Shown here: positions 27,572 to 35,270 of the stretch, one piece after another
Layout of the letters: each line of letters opens with the position of its first letter
Position numbering within the stretch: position 1 is the stretch's first letter
Assembly: GCA_947856675.1 (NCBI GenBank)
Contig: CANUCM010000066.1
Coordinates: forward strand, 1-35,270
Direction: 5' to 3'
Source of the DNA: an uncultured Clostridia bacterium
GTDB taxonomy: Bacteria; Bacillota; Clostridia; Oscillospirales; Butyricicoccaceae
Length of the DNA stretch: 35,270 nucleotides
Program-made: the position numbers and the translations under genes
The notes under the pieces: generated by a model
What the model was told of the DNA's origin: nothing
Seen by the model: only the letters and a program-made list of their open reading frames with translations
The model's database searches: none

Positions 27572-27847
27572 ATGAACAAAACCGAATTGATTGCGGCCAT
27601 TGCCGAAAAAGCCGAGCTGTCCAAGAAAGATTCCGAGAAGGCGCTGAACGCAGTGGTCAGCGCGATTACCGGGGAGCTTGCGCAGGGTGGGAAAGTCCAG
27701 CTGATTGGCTTTGGCTCTTTTGAAGTGAAGAAACGCGCCGAGCGCGTGGGCCGCAATCCCAAAACCAAAGAGGCCATTTCGATTCCGGCCAGCACCTACC
27801 CCGTGTTTAAGGCGGGCAAGGCGCTGAAGGATGAAGTTGCAAAATAA
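27572..27847 (+). CDS. hup: HU-family DNA-binding protein
   Basis: [28 protein letters not shown]...[22 protein letters not shown]. Confidence 0.97.
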   Translation: MNKTELIAAIAEKAELSKKDSEKALNAVVSAITGELAQGGKVQLIGFGSFEVKKRAERVGRNPKTKEAISIPASTYPVFKAGKALKDEVAK

Positions 27848-27941
27848 GATTTTTTAGTGATATCAGGGGAAAGTCCGGCAATGCCGGGCTTTTTCTTGCG
27901 GCACATGCAGGCGTGCAGCGAAAGTCTGCAGGGGAGAAATT

Positions 27942-28184
27942 ATGCGTCTTGATAAATATCTGAAAGTAGCGCGCCTAATCAAACGGCGCACCGTGGCCAA
28001 CGATGCCTGCGACACGCAGCGCGTCATGGTCAATGGCCGCGAAGCCAAGGCATCGTACCAGGTCAAGGTGGGGGACGAAATCGAAGTGGCGTTCGGGACC
28101 CGCCGTGTGCGGGTACGCGTTTTGGCGGTGCCGGAGCACGCGGCAAAGCAGGATGCGCAGCTGATGTACGAAGAAATTGAATAG
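27942..28184 (+). CDS. rqcP: S4-domain RNA-binding protein RqcP (YabO)
   Basis: MRLDKYLKVARLIKRRTVANDACDTQRVMVNGREAKASYQVKVGDEIEV; located before yabP-yabQ as in Bacillus. Confidence 0.92.
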   Translation: MRLDKYLKVARLIKRRTVANDACDTQRVMVNGREAKASYQVKVGDEIEVAFGTRRVRVRVLAVPEHAAKQDAQLMYEEIE

Positions 28185-28280
28185 AAGAGGGCTTTCCGTA
28201 TTGCGCGGAAAGCCCTTTTGCATACGGCGAAGCGTCGGCGCATAGACATATACCGATTTTAAAAGACGGGAGGGTCAGCT

Positions 28281-28559
28281 ATGGCAGAAGACTTTCGCCG
28301 CGGCGAAGCGATGCACAATGTGATTCTGGAAGGGCGTGAACGGCTCAGCATATCGGGGGTTACCGAGGTTTTGAGCTTTGACGAGCAGGAGGTTGCGCTG
28401 GAAACGGCCCGCGGTCTGCTGACGGTGACGGGAAGCGGGCTGCACGTGGAAAAACTCAGCCTGGATATCGGCGAACTTTCGCTGCAGGGCCTGGTCGACG
28501 GGCTTGTGTACACCGATGAGCAGCGCCGCCGCGGCGGATTTTGGTCTCGGCTTTTCTAG
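28281..28559 (+). CDS. yabP: Sporulation protein YabP
   Basis: HNVILEGRERLSISGVTEVLSFDEQEVALETARGLLTVTGSGLHVEKLSLDIGELSLQGLVDGLVY. Confidence 0.94.
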   Translation: MAEDFRRGEAMHNVILEGRERLSISGVTEVLSFDEQEVALETARGLLTVTGSGLHVEKLSLDIGELSLQGLVDGLVYTDEQRRRGGFWSRLF

Positions 28560-28561
28560 TC

Positions 28562-28969
28562 ATGGAAGTGTATCTGGCTGAACAGACCAGAAACTTTATA
28601 AGCGCCGCCGTATTGGGCCTTTGCCTCGGCGGCGTTTATGATGTTCTGCGCTGTGTGCGCGCCCTGAGCGGCGGCGGGCGGTGGGCAACCGCCCTGTGTG
28701 ATTTCCTGTATGCCTTTGTGTGCACATTTTCTTATTTTCTGTTTTCGCTTGCAGCGTGCGGCGGTGAGCTTCGCCTGTATACGGCGCTGGGAGCGGCTCT
28801 TGCCATGTTTCTGTACTTTGCAGGCCTTTCTCCCTTTGTCACAGGGCTCTTAATGCCGCCGGTGCGGCTGATCCGGCGAGCGGTGTGCGCGCTGAAACGG
28901 GCGGCAGGCCGCGTGCTCAGCCGGGCGGCGCGGCACGTGCGGATCTGGTACGGATTGAAGAAAGATTAG
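28562..28969 (+). CDS. yabQ: Sporulation membrane protein YabQ
   Basis: Follows yabP; TM segments, GLCLGGVYDVLRCVRAL, C-terminal basic region. Confidence 0.85.
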   Translation: MEVYLAEQTRNFISAAVLGLCLGGVYDVLRCVRALSGGGRWATALCDFLYAFVCTFSYFLFSLAACGGELRLYTALGAALAMFLYFAGLSPFVTGLLMPPVRLIRRAVCALKRAAGRVLSRAARHVRIWYGLKKD

Positions 28970-29012
28970 GTAATTTAATAATTAGCCTATCAAAATATCA
29001 TTGACTTACCGC

Positions 29013-29042
29013 ACTGAAAAACGGTATAATGAGCCTCGTAGA
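29013..29042 (+). promoter_or_regulatory. Promoter upstream of degV
   Basis: TTGACT-18 nt-TATAAT. Confidence 0.7.
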
Positions 29043-29083
29043 CTGCCGGAATGGTAACACCGGCAAAACAAGAGGAGAAACAC

Positions 29084-29932
29084 ATGATTAGAATTGTAAC
29101 AGACAGCACAAGCGACCTGCCTTTGGAGGAATGCCGGAAACGGGGCATTGAGCAGGTTGCGCTTTCGGTACACTTTGGCAGCGAAAGCTTTCGTGACGGA
29201 GTGGACATTACGCACGCGGAGTTTTACCGCCGTCTTTCGGCGGCGGAGGAGCTGCCGACGACCTCACAGCTCAACCCGGACGATCTGGTAAAGGTTTTTG
29301 AAAAGTACCGGGCGCAGGGCGACGAAGTCGTGGGGATTTTCTTGTCATCCGATTTAAGCGGGACCTACCAGTCTGCGTGCATTGCGCGGGATATGGCGGG
29401 AGGCGAGGGGATCTGGCTTGTCGACTCGCGCAGCGTGACGTTTGGTCTGGGGCTTCTGGTGATGTATGCGGCAGTGCTGCGTGACGGCGGCATGGGCGCG
29501 CAGGAGCTTGCCGCAGAGCTGGAGGAATGCACCCAAAGGCTTCGCATCCTGGCTGTTGTGGACACGCTGAAATATCTCAAGATGGGCGGCAGGATCTCGT
29601 CGGCCGCGGCAATGGTCGGGGGCATTTTGGGAGTTTCGCCCATCATTACCGTGGAAGACGGAAAAGTGGAGGCGGCGGGTAAAACCCGGGGCCGCAAAGC
29701 GGCTTTCCGCTGGATGGAACAGAAAATGCAGGAGCAGGGCGTGGACGAAACGCTGCCGGTGGCTTTTGGGCACACAAACTGCGCGGAAGCGATGAACGAG
29801 TGTATGGAGCACTTTTCCGCCCTGAGGGAAAAAGCTCCCTTTGTGCTGACGGGAAGCATCGGAAGCGTCGTGGGGACACATGCCGGCCCGGGAGCGGCGG
29901 GGGTTGCATATTTTACAAAAAAGCAGCCTTGA
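29084..29932 (+). CDS. DegV-family fatty-acid-binding protein
   Basis: MIRIVTDSTSDLPLEECRKRGIEQVALSVHFG, TTSQLNPDDLVKVFE, KMGGRISSAAAMVGGILGVSPII. Confidence 0.93.
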   Translation: MIRIVTDSTSDLPLEECRKRGIEQVALSVHFGSESFRDGVDITHAEFYRRLSAAEELPTTSQLNPDDLVKVFEKYRAQGDEVVGIFLSSDLSGTYQSACIARDMAGGEGIWLVDSRSVTFGLGLLVMYAAVLRDGGMGAQELAAELEECTQRLRILAVVDTLKYLKMGGRISSAAAMVGGILGVSPIITVEDGKVEAAGKTRGRKAAFRWMEQKMQEQGVDETLPVAFGHTNCAEAMNECMEHFSALREKAPFVLTGSIGSVVGTHAGPGAAGVAYFTKKQP

Positions 29933-30080
29933 TTTGCCGCTGACACATTGACTTTTTCACTGAGTAGGGTATAATAAAAAGAAAGCATCTTCTGAAATAC
30001 GGTTTTGCTGCGAAACTGGCGTGGAGCAAACCTTGAAAAGGCGCAGGCTGCGGCCCGCGCTTTGGCGAAATGAGGAACCG

Positions 30081-30365
30081 ATGAAAAGAAAAAAACGGGT
30101 TGGCCTGGCCACCAAAATTTTTGTTGCGGCGTTTTCGGTGTACGCTGCGTTTACGCTTGTCTCCCTTCAAATTCGAATCGGCAGCAAAGAGGAGGAGCAG
30201 AAGCTTCTCGAGGCGCAGGTGGAAGAACAAAGCCTGCGCAATGCCGAAATAGAGGCTCTTTTAAACAGCGAGGAGAATGACGAATACATTGCCCGCATCG
30301 CGCGCGACAAGCTGGGCTATGTCCTTCCGGGCGAGCGTGTGTTTGTCGACATCTCCAGCAAATAA
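30081..30365 (+). CDS. divIC: FtsB/DivIC-type septum formation initiator
   Basis: Short N-terminal cytoplasmic part, one TM, coiled coil, EYIARIARDKLGYVLPGERVFVDI. Confidence 0.85.
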   Translation: MKRKKRVGLATKIFVAAFSVYAAFTLVSLQIRIGSKEEEQKLLEAQVEEQSLRNAEIEALLNSEENDEYIARIARDKLGYVLPGERVFVDISSK

Positions 30366-30391
30366 ACGTTTCAGGAGGAAGACACAGGTAC

Positions 30392-30802
30392 ATGGAGTTA
30401 CAGGTGGGCTCAATTTACGAGGGCAAGGTTACCGGAATCACCAAGTTCGGCGCGTTTGTTTCACTGCCCGGCGGAAAGTCGGGAATGGTACATATTTCTG
30501 AGGTGGCCAACGCGTACGTCGACGACATCCACAATTACCTGACCGAGGGACAGACCGTGACCGTAAAGCTGATAGGCATCGATCAGATGAACCGGATCAA
30601 CCTGTCGGTGAAGAAGGCTGTGGTCGAACAGCCGGCTCATGCAGCTCCGCCTCTCCCTCCGCCGGTGCGCAGCACGCTGCAGAAGTCTGATGACAGTTCG
30701 TTTGAAGACAAGCTGCGTCAGTTTATGCAGGCAAGTGAAAGCAAAATGTCCGATTTGAGGGCCGGCGCCGACAAACGCGGTGGGCGCCGCCGCGGAAGAT
30801 AA
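30392..30802 (+). CDS. S1-domain RNA-binding protein (YabR-like)
   Basis: VGSIYEGKVTGITKFGAFVSLPGGKSGMVHISEVANAYVDDIHNYLTEGQTVTVKLIGID. Confidence 0.92.
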   Translation: MELQVGSIYEGKVTGITKFGAFVSLPGGKSGMVHISEVANAYVDDIHNYLTEGQTVTVKLIGIDQMNRINLSVKKAVVEQPAHAAPPLPPPVRSTLQKSDDSSFEDKLRQFMQASESKMSDLRAGADKRGGRRRGR

Positions 30803-30808
30803 GACAAG

Positions 30809-30834
30809 GCGCAGCCGTCAGGCTGCGCTTTTTT
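30809..30834 (+). terminator. Terminator after the yabR-like gene
   Basis: GCGCAGCC-gtca-GGCTGCGC-TTTTTT. Confidence 0.9.
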
Positions 30835-30847
30835 CTGCCGCCGGTGC

Positions 30848-30876
30848 AAAAAAAGGCGCCTGCATGCAGCAGGCGC
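30848..30876 (-). terminator. Terminator with minus-strand polarity; no minus-strand CDS feeds it
   Basis: Minus strand GCGCCTGC-tgcat-GCAGGCGC-c-TTTTTTT. Confidence 0.75.
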
Positions 30877-31027
30877 AAGGCTTGGGTTGTGGGGATAAAG
30901 ATATGAACGGGTGCTGCGAAGGAGAGCTCTGGTTTCAGGGCTGCCCTTCGTATTTACCATAGCACAGGAAGGGTAAAAAACCAGTCGAAATACGGTGCGT
31001 GCCGAAAAAAACGGAGGAAGGGAAAGT

Positions 31028-32167
31028 ATGCGCATCATCAACGGAAAGCTTTTGACCATGGAAGGCCAGTGTTTTGAAAACGGGTATATCGACTTTGAAA
31101 ACGGCGTCATCACGGCGTTTGGGGAAGCACAGGGCGCGCCGGCATACAGCGGCGAAGTGCTGGACGCCGAAGGCGGCGTGATCATGCCCGGTATGATAGA
31201 CGCCCATACCCATATCGGCATCAGCGAGGAATCTGTGCGCGCAGAGGGTGAGGACTGCAACGAGATCACCGATCCGGTGACGCCGCAGCTGCGCGCCATA
31301 GACGGCATCTATCCGTGCGAGCCGGCTTTCCGGCGCGCTGTGGAGGCCGGCATTACGGCGGCTGTCATAGGACCGGGCAGCGCAAACGTCATCGGCGGGC
31401 AGATGTGCGCCGTCAAGCTGACGGGCGAGCGCATCGACGATATGATTGTCAAAGCGCCGTGCGCCATGAAAATGGCACTGGGCGAAAACCCCAAGCTTTG
31501 TTACGGCCCGCAGAACAAAACACCGCAGACCCGGATGGCCAGCGCATCGCTTTTGCGGGAAGCGCTGATTAAGACCCAAAGGTATATGCGCAGGCTGGAG
31601 AAAAACCCCGAAGATACGCCGTACGACGCCAAGTGCGAGGCGCTGATTCCGGTGGTGAAGGGAGAGCTTGCCGCGCACATACACTGCCATCGCTCGGACG
31701 ATATCCTGACGGCCATTCGCATTGCCGGGGAGTTCGGGCTGCGGTACAATCTCATCCATGCGACAGACGGCGCATCCTGCGCCGGGTACATCCGGGAAAC
31801 CGGCGTGATTCCCGTGGTGGGGCCGATTTTGTCGGCCAGCGGAAAGCCGGAAACGGTGAACAGGAGCTACGCCACGGCCGGCATATTGGAAAAGGCCGGC
31901 GTGGAAGTGGCTCTGACGACCGATCATCCCGTCGGGCCGCTGGAGCTGCTTCCCGTCAGCGCCGCTCTGTGTGTGCGCGAAGGGCTGAGTATGGAAGGCG
32001 GATTGCGGGGCGTGACGGTCAACGCGGCAAAGGCAGCGGGCATATATGACAAAACCGGCTCGTTCAAAGTGGGAAAGGATGCGGACATCGCCGTGTTCAG
32101 CGGCCATCCGTTTGAATTCCTGACAAAAACCCGCGCAGTGTTTATCGGGGGCCGCCGCGTAAAATAG
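31028..32167 (+). CDS. Amidohydrolase family protein (imidazolonepropionase-like)
   Basis: GGVIMPGMIDAHTHIGISEESVRAEGEDCNEITDPVTPQLRAIDGI, AHIHCHRSDDILTA, TTDHPV, KDADIAVFSGHPF. Confidence 0.9.
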   Translation: MRIINGKLLTMEGQCFENGYIDFENGVITAFGEAQGAPAYSGEVLDAEGGVIMPGMIDAHTHIGISEESVRAEGEDCNEITDPVTPQLRAIDGIYPCEPAFRRAVEAGITAAVIGPGSANVIGGQMCAVKLTGERIDDMIVKAPCAMKMALGENPKLCYGPQNKTPQTRMASASLLREALIKTQRYMRRLEKNPEDTPYDAKCEALIPVVKGELAAHIHCHRSDDILTAIRIAGEFGLRYNLIHATDGASCAGYIRETGVIPVVGPILSASGKPETVNRSYATAGILEKAGVEVALTTDHPVGPLELLPVSAALCVREGLSMEGGLRGVTVNAAKAAGIYDKTGSFKVGKDADIAVFSGHPFEFLTKTRAVFIGGRRVK

Positions 32168-32236
32168 CGCTTTGCATCGGCGGATAAGTTTACAAAATAT
32201 GCTGGTTTTTGCCGCTGAAGTGTGGTATCATAGAGA

Positions 32237-32264
32237 AAAGCGGCGGAGCTTTTTCCGCCGCTTT
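32237..32264 (+). promoter_or_regulatory. Hairpin near the predicted 5' end of the hpf transcript
   Basis: Perfect 10-bp stem AAAGCGGCGG-agcttttt-CCGCCGCTTT just after a TATCAT -10-like box. Confidence 0.6.
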
Positions 32265-32293
32265 CGCAAACAAAGGAAAGGAGAGTCGTTTTT

Positions 32294-32821
32294 ATGACTA
32301 TTCGTTTTACCGAGAGAAAGGTAACCGTTTCGGACGACCTCAAAGCGTATGCCACCAAAAAGTGCGAAAAGCTGGATCGCTATTTCGACCGTGATTCTGC
32401 GGCTTTTATCACCTTCAGCATCGAGCGCGGCCGGCACACGGCTGAAATTACCGTGCAGCACGCCGGCATGTATTTCCGCGCGCAGGAGCAGACGGGGGAT
32501 ATGTATGCGTCGATTGACGGCGCAGTTTCGAGCATAGAGCGCCAGATCCTTAAGAACAAGACCCGACTGGAAAAACGCCTGCGTCAGGGCGCGTTTGAAA
32601 AGAGCGCGGCAGCTGACGATGTGGTGGAGGAGAGCGAGTTTGATTTGGTGCGCGTCAAACCGGTCAACGTCAAGCCCATGACGGTGGATGAGGCCATCCT
32701 TCAGATGAACCTGCTGGGCCATGAGTTTTTCTTCTTCAGCAACATGGAGGAGAAGGAAAAACCCTGCGTGGTGTATAAGCGGAAAAACGGCGGCTATGGC
32801 ATGCTGGTGGCCGGCGAATAA
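32294..32821 (+). CDS. hpf: Ribosome hibernation-promoting factor, long form
   Basis: MTIRFTERKVTVSDDLKAYATKKCEKLDRYF; C-terminal RVKPVNVKPMTVDEAILQMNLLGHEFFFFSN. Confidence 0.96.
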   Translation: MTIRFTERKVTVSDDLKAYATKKCEKLDRYFDRDSAAFITFSIERGRHTAEITVQHAGMYFRAQEQTGDMYASIDGAVSSIERQILKNKTRLEKRLRQGAFEKSAAADDVVEESEFDLVRVKPVNVKPMTVDEAILQMNLLGHEFFFFSNMEEKEKPCVVYKRKNGGYGMLVAGE

Positions 32822-32834
32822 AATATAGAATCAA

Positions 32835-32862
32835 GGCGGCGGCTTTCGGGCCGCCGTTTTTT
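32835..32862 (+). terminator. Terminator after hpf
   Basis: CGGCGGC-tttcgg-GCCGCCG-TTTTTT. Confidence 0.88.
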
Positions 32863-32956
32863 GCTGCAGCAAAAAACCTTGCAAAAACAGGCAAAATGCG
32901 GCATAATAAAGCCTGTGTCCATGCTGTATATAAAACTTTCCGGAGGATGTTGATGC

Positions 32957-34075
32957 ATGTCATTTCAATTCAGCGTGCCCTGTCTGATGGGTGTTGAAGG
33001 GCTTGTGGCCGATGAGCTCCGTTTCCAGCACTTTGAGGGCGTTGCTGCGGAAAATGGGCGCGTGCTGTTCAGCGGGGATTTTTCCGAATGTGCGCGGGCG
33101 AATGTCGTGCTGCGCTGCGGAGAGCGTGTGCTGCTGCGCATCGGCGCGTTTCATGCGGAGACCTTTGACCAGCTGTTTGAAGGGGTCCGCGCCTTGCCGT
33201 GGGAGCAGTTTATAGGAAAAGACAACGCTTTCCCGGTCAAGGGGCACAGCCTCCAGTCCCGGCTGTTCAGCGTTCCGGACTGCCAGAAGATCATCAAGAA
33301 AGCTGTGGTGCGCAGGCTGGAAAAAGCGTATGGGCAGACATGGTTTGAGGAAAGCGGTGCGCGGTGCCAGATACAGTTTTCGCTCAGCCATGACCTGTGC
33401 GAGGTTTCGCTGGACACCACGGGCGCGGCGCTTTACAAGCGCGGCTATAAGCTCGAGGCCCCGGAAGCCACGCTGCGTGAAACGCTGGCGGCCGCTATGG
33501 TCAAGCTGTCGCGCTACCGCGGGCGCGGGGAGTTTCTTGATCCTTTCTGCGGCGCGGGCACTATCGCGATTGAAGCGGCGATGGCCGCAAACCACATTGC
33601 ACCGGGCGCCCGGCGCGCGTTTGATGCAGAGCAGTGGCACTGCGTGCCCAAAGGGGTATTTTCCGCGGCGCGGGAGCAGGCGATCTCGTCAGAAAAGCAT
33701 GAAAAACTGTGCATTCACGCCTCGGATATTTCCGCGCAGGCCGTGGAGCTGACACGCGAAAATGCGCGGCGGGCCGGCGTGGAGCAGTGCATGCAGATTG
33801 AGCGTGCCGACGCACTGAAACTGTCTTACGAGCAGCGGGAAGGGATTTTAATGACCAACCCGCCGTACGGGGTCCGGCTTCTGGATGTCGAGCAGGCCCG
33901 GGCCATTTACAGGCAGCTGGGCAAACTGACACGCGGCGCGCAAAAGCTAAAACAATATATTCTCACCTCAGATGAGAGCTTTGAACAGCTGTATGGGCGT
34001 CCCTGCGACAAAAAGCGCAAGCTGTACAACGGCATGCTTAAATGCGGGTTGTACATGTACTTTAAACAGCCGTAA
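32957..34075 (+). CDS. THUMP-domain class I SAM-dependent RNA methyltransferase (YpsC/RlmL-N-like)
   Basis: THUMP region; FLDPFCGAGTIAIEAAMAANHIAPG; catalytic MTNPPYGVRL. Confidence 0.92.
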   Translation: MSFQFSVPCLMGVEGLVADELRFQHFEGVAAENGRVLFSGDFSECARANVVLRCGERVLLRIGAFHAETFDQLFEGVRALPWEQFIGKDNAFPVKGHSLQSRLFSVPDCQKIIKKAVVRRLEKAYGQTWFEESGARCQIQFSLSHDLCEVSLDTTGAALYKRGYKLEAPEATLRETLAAAMVKLSRYRGRGEFLDPFCGAGTIAIEAAMAANHIAPGARRAFDAEQWHCVPKGVFSAAREQAISSEKHEKLCIHASDISAQAVELTRENARRAGVEQCMQIERADALKLSYEQREGILMTNPPYGVRLLDVEQARAIYRQLGKLTRGAQKLKQYILTSDESFEQLYGRPCDKKRKLYNGMLKCGLYMYFKQP

Positions 34076-34089
34076 AGGGTAGGGCAGAT

Positions 34090-35052
34090 ATGGAGCAGAG
34101 TAAGCATATTTTCATTGTAAACCCTGCGGCGGGCTCCCGTGACCGCACAACGGAAATTGCCGGTGCGATTCGCGCGGCGACGCGCAGGGCGCCGGTCGAC
34201 TATGAGATTCTCATTACGGAGGCTCCGCACCATGCGGCAGAGCTGGTAAAGCGTGCGTCAGAACAATACCCCGGCCGTGAGCTGCGTTTTTACGCGTGCG
34301 GGGGAGACGGCACGCTGAAAGAGGTGGCCGAAGGCTGCCTGCGCCGTCCCAATACGGCGTTTACCCACTACCCTGCGGGGACAGGCAACGATTTCATTAA
34401 AATTTTCGGGGCGGAAAGCGAGCGCTTCCGGGATTTGGAACAGCTGATGCAGGGGGAGATCATCGATCTGGATGCCATTGAGTCGGACTGCGGCCTTGCG
34501 CTGAACGTGCTCAGTGTAGGCGTGGATGCGCGGGTCGCCCGGAGCATGAAAAAATACAAGCGGCTTCCGCTTATGGGCAGTCAGGGGCCGTATCTGGTGG
34601 CCACTGCGGAGGAAGTCGTAAAAGGACTTGTGCGCCCTTACGGGGTGTCGGTTGACGGCGTGAGCTATGACGGCCGCTACACTCTGATCCTGGTGCTCAA
34701 CGGCCACTGTTACGGCGGGGGCTTTACTCCGGTGCCGGAATCCGATCCGCAGGACGGGCTGCTGAACGTTCTGCTGGTGCACGCGGTCAGCCGTATGACG
34801 GCGGCCAAGGTCATCAGTGCGTATAAAACGGGCTTTTATCGCGACTACCCGCAATATATCACCGCGCTTTCGGCCCGGGAGCTGACCATTTTTTCTCCCG
34901 ACCCGTCAAAACCCATGGACATCAATCTGGACGGCGAGATTGTACGCTCTTTGCACATCAGCATGCGTGCCGCCGAAAGGCAGATGCGTGTGATTGTGCC
35001 CCGGGGCGTGCGCCCGGAAAAGGGTGCGGCACGTTCCAGACGCGGACTATAG
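34090..35052 (+). CDS. Diacylglycerol/lipid kinase family protein (YegS/BmrU-like)
   Basis: IFIVNPAAGS, YACGGDGTLKEVAEG, YPAGTGNDFIKIFG. Confidence 0.94.
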   Translation: MEQSKHIFIVNPAAGSRDRTTEIAGAIRAATRRAPVDYEILITEAPHHAAELVKRASEQYPGRELRFYACGGDGTLKEVAEGCLRRPNTAFTHYPAGTGNDFIKIFGAESERFRDLEQLMQGEIIDLDAIESDCGLALNVLSVGVDARVARSMKKYKRLPLMGSQGPYLVATAEEVVKGLVRPYGVSVDGVSYDGRYTLILVLNGHCYGGGFTPVPESDPQDGLLNVLLVHAVSRMTAAKVISAYKTGFYRDYPQYITALSARELTIFSPDPSKPMDINLDGEIVRSLHISMRAAERQMRVIVPRGVRPEKGAARSRRGL

Positions 35053-35060
35053 TACAGGAA

Positions 35061-35097
35061 AACGGCGCTTCCGCTTCGTCGGAGGCCGCCGTTTTTT
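35061..35097 (+). terminator. Terminator after the lipid kinase gene
   Basis: AACGGCGCTTCCG-cttcgt-CGGAGGcCGCCGTT-tttt. Confidence 0.85.
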
Positions 35098-35137
35098 CAC
35101 TTTAACAATTTTTTTAAAAATTTTTCCGCCAAGGGGC

Positions 35138-35165
35138 TTGCAAAATTTTCAGACTATGCTATCAT
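35138..35165 (+). promoter_or_regulatory. Candidate groESL promoter
   Basis: TTGCAA-16 nt-TATCAT immediately upstream of CIRCE. Confidence 0.65.
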
Positions 35166-35176
35166 AGTATCTGTTG

Positions 35177-35203
35177 TTAGCACTCGTGCAGATTGAGTGC
35201 TAA
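35177..35203 (+). promoter_or_regulatory. CIRCE operator (HrcA binding site)
   Basis: Perfect TTAGCACTC-N9-GAGTGCTAA. Confidence 0.98.
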
Positions 35204-35229
35204 ATCTAAGAAGATGAGAGGTTTTGATT

Positions 35230-35270
35230 ATGAAACTTGTACCGTTACAGGACAGAGTGGTCGTCAAGAT
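35230..35270 (+). CDS. groES: Co-chaperonin GroES, N-terminal fragment (runs off the right edge)
   Basis: MKLVPLQDRVVVK directly after CIRCE. Confidence 0.95.
   Translation, partial: MKLVPLQDRVVVK

Noticed and set aside
30935-32107. 390-aa minus-strand ORF that could have explained the orphan minus-strand terminator at 30848
   Set aside because: It is the antisense of a clear amidohydrolase and shows no domain; not accepted as the source gene.
1-35270. CRISPR arrays, tRNA/rRNA genes, insertion sequences, prophage, toxin-antitoxin or defence islands
   Set aside because: Searched by eye in intergenic gaps; no direct-repeat/spacer pattern, no tRNA-like cloverleaf ending in CCA, and no transposase, integrase, restriction or toxin motifs in the ORF track.

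Overview
The window is a gene-dense, mostly plus-strand chromosomal segment from a high-GC, probably endospore-forming Clostridia-type Firmicute. Support for that placement: YabP, YabQ, YlmC/YmxH, a SpoVB-like flippase, a HrcA/CIRCE-controlled groES and a TPP riboswitch-thiT unit. I support about 37 protein genes, plus intrinsic terminators, a TPP riboswitch, a CIRCE operator and several structured 5' leaders. Recognisable blocks: a VanR/VanS-like two-component pair; rpsB-tsf; recJ-rel-dtd-MBL-hemZ with three consecutive 4-bp ATGA overlaps; punA-mtaD; and a yabM-mazG-hup-rqcP-yabP-yabQ-(degV)-divIC-yabR cluster. I saw no tRNA, rRNA, CRISPR array, transposase, phage genes or obvious defence island. 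I found no convincing undescribed multi-gene system. The best second-look items are regulatory or evolutionary: a terminator hairpin whose 3' arm carries the ylmC ribosome-binding site, a VanRS-like pair with no resistance genes in view, a chorismate mutase/prephenate-dehydratase/ACT-like protein that appears to have lost most of its dehydratase core, and an orphan minus-strand terminator. All family calls are by eye from sequence motifs; no database search was run.
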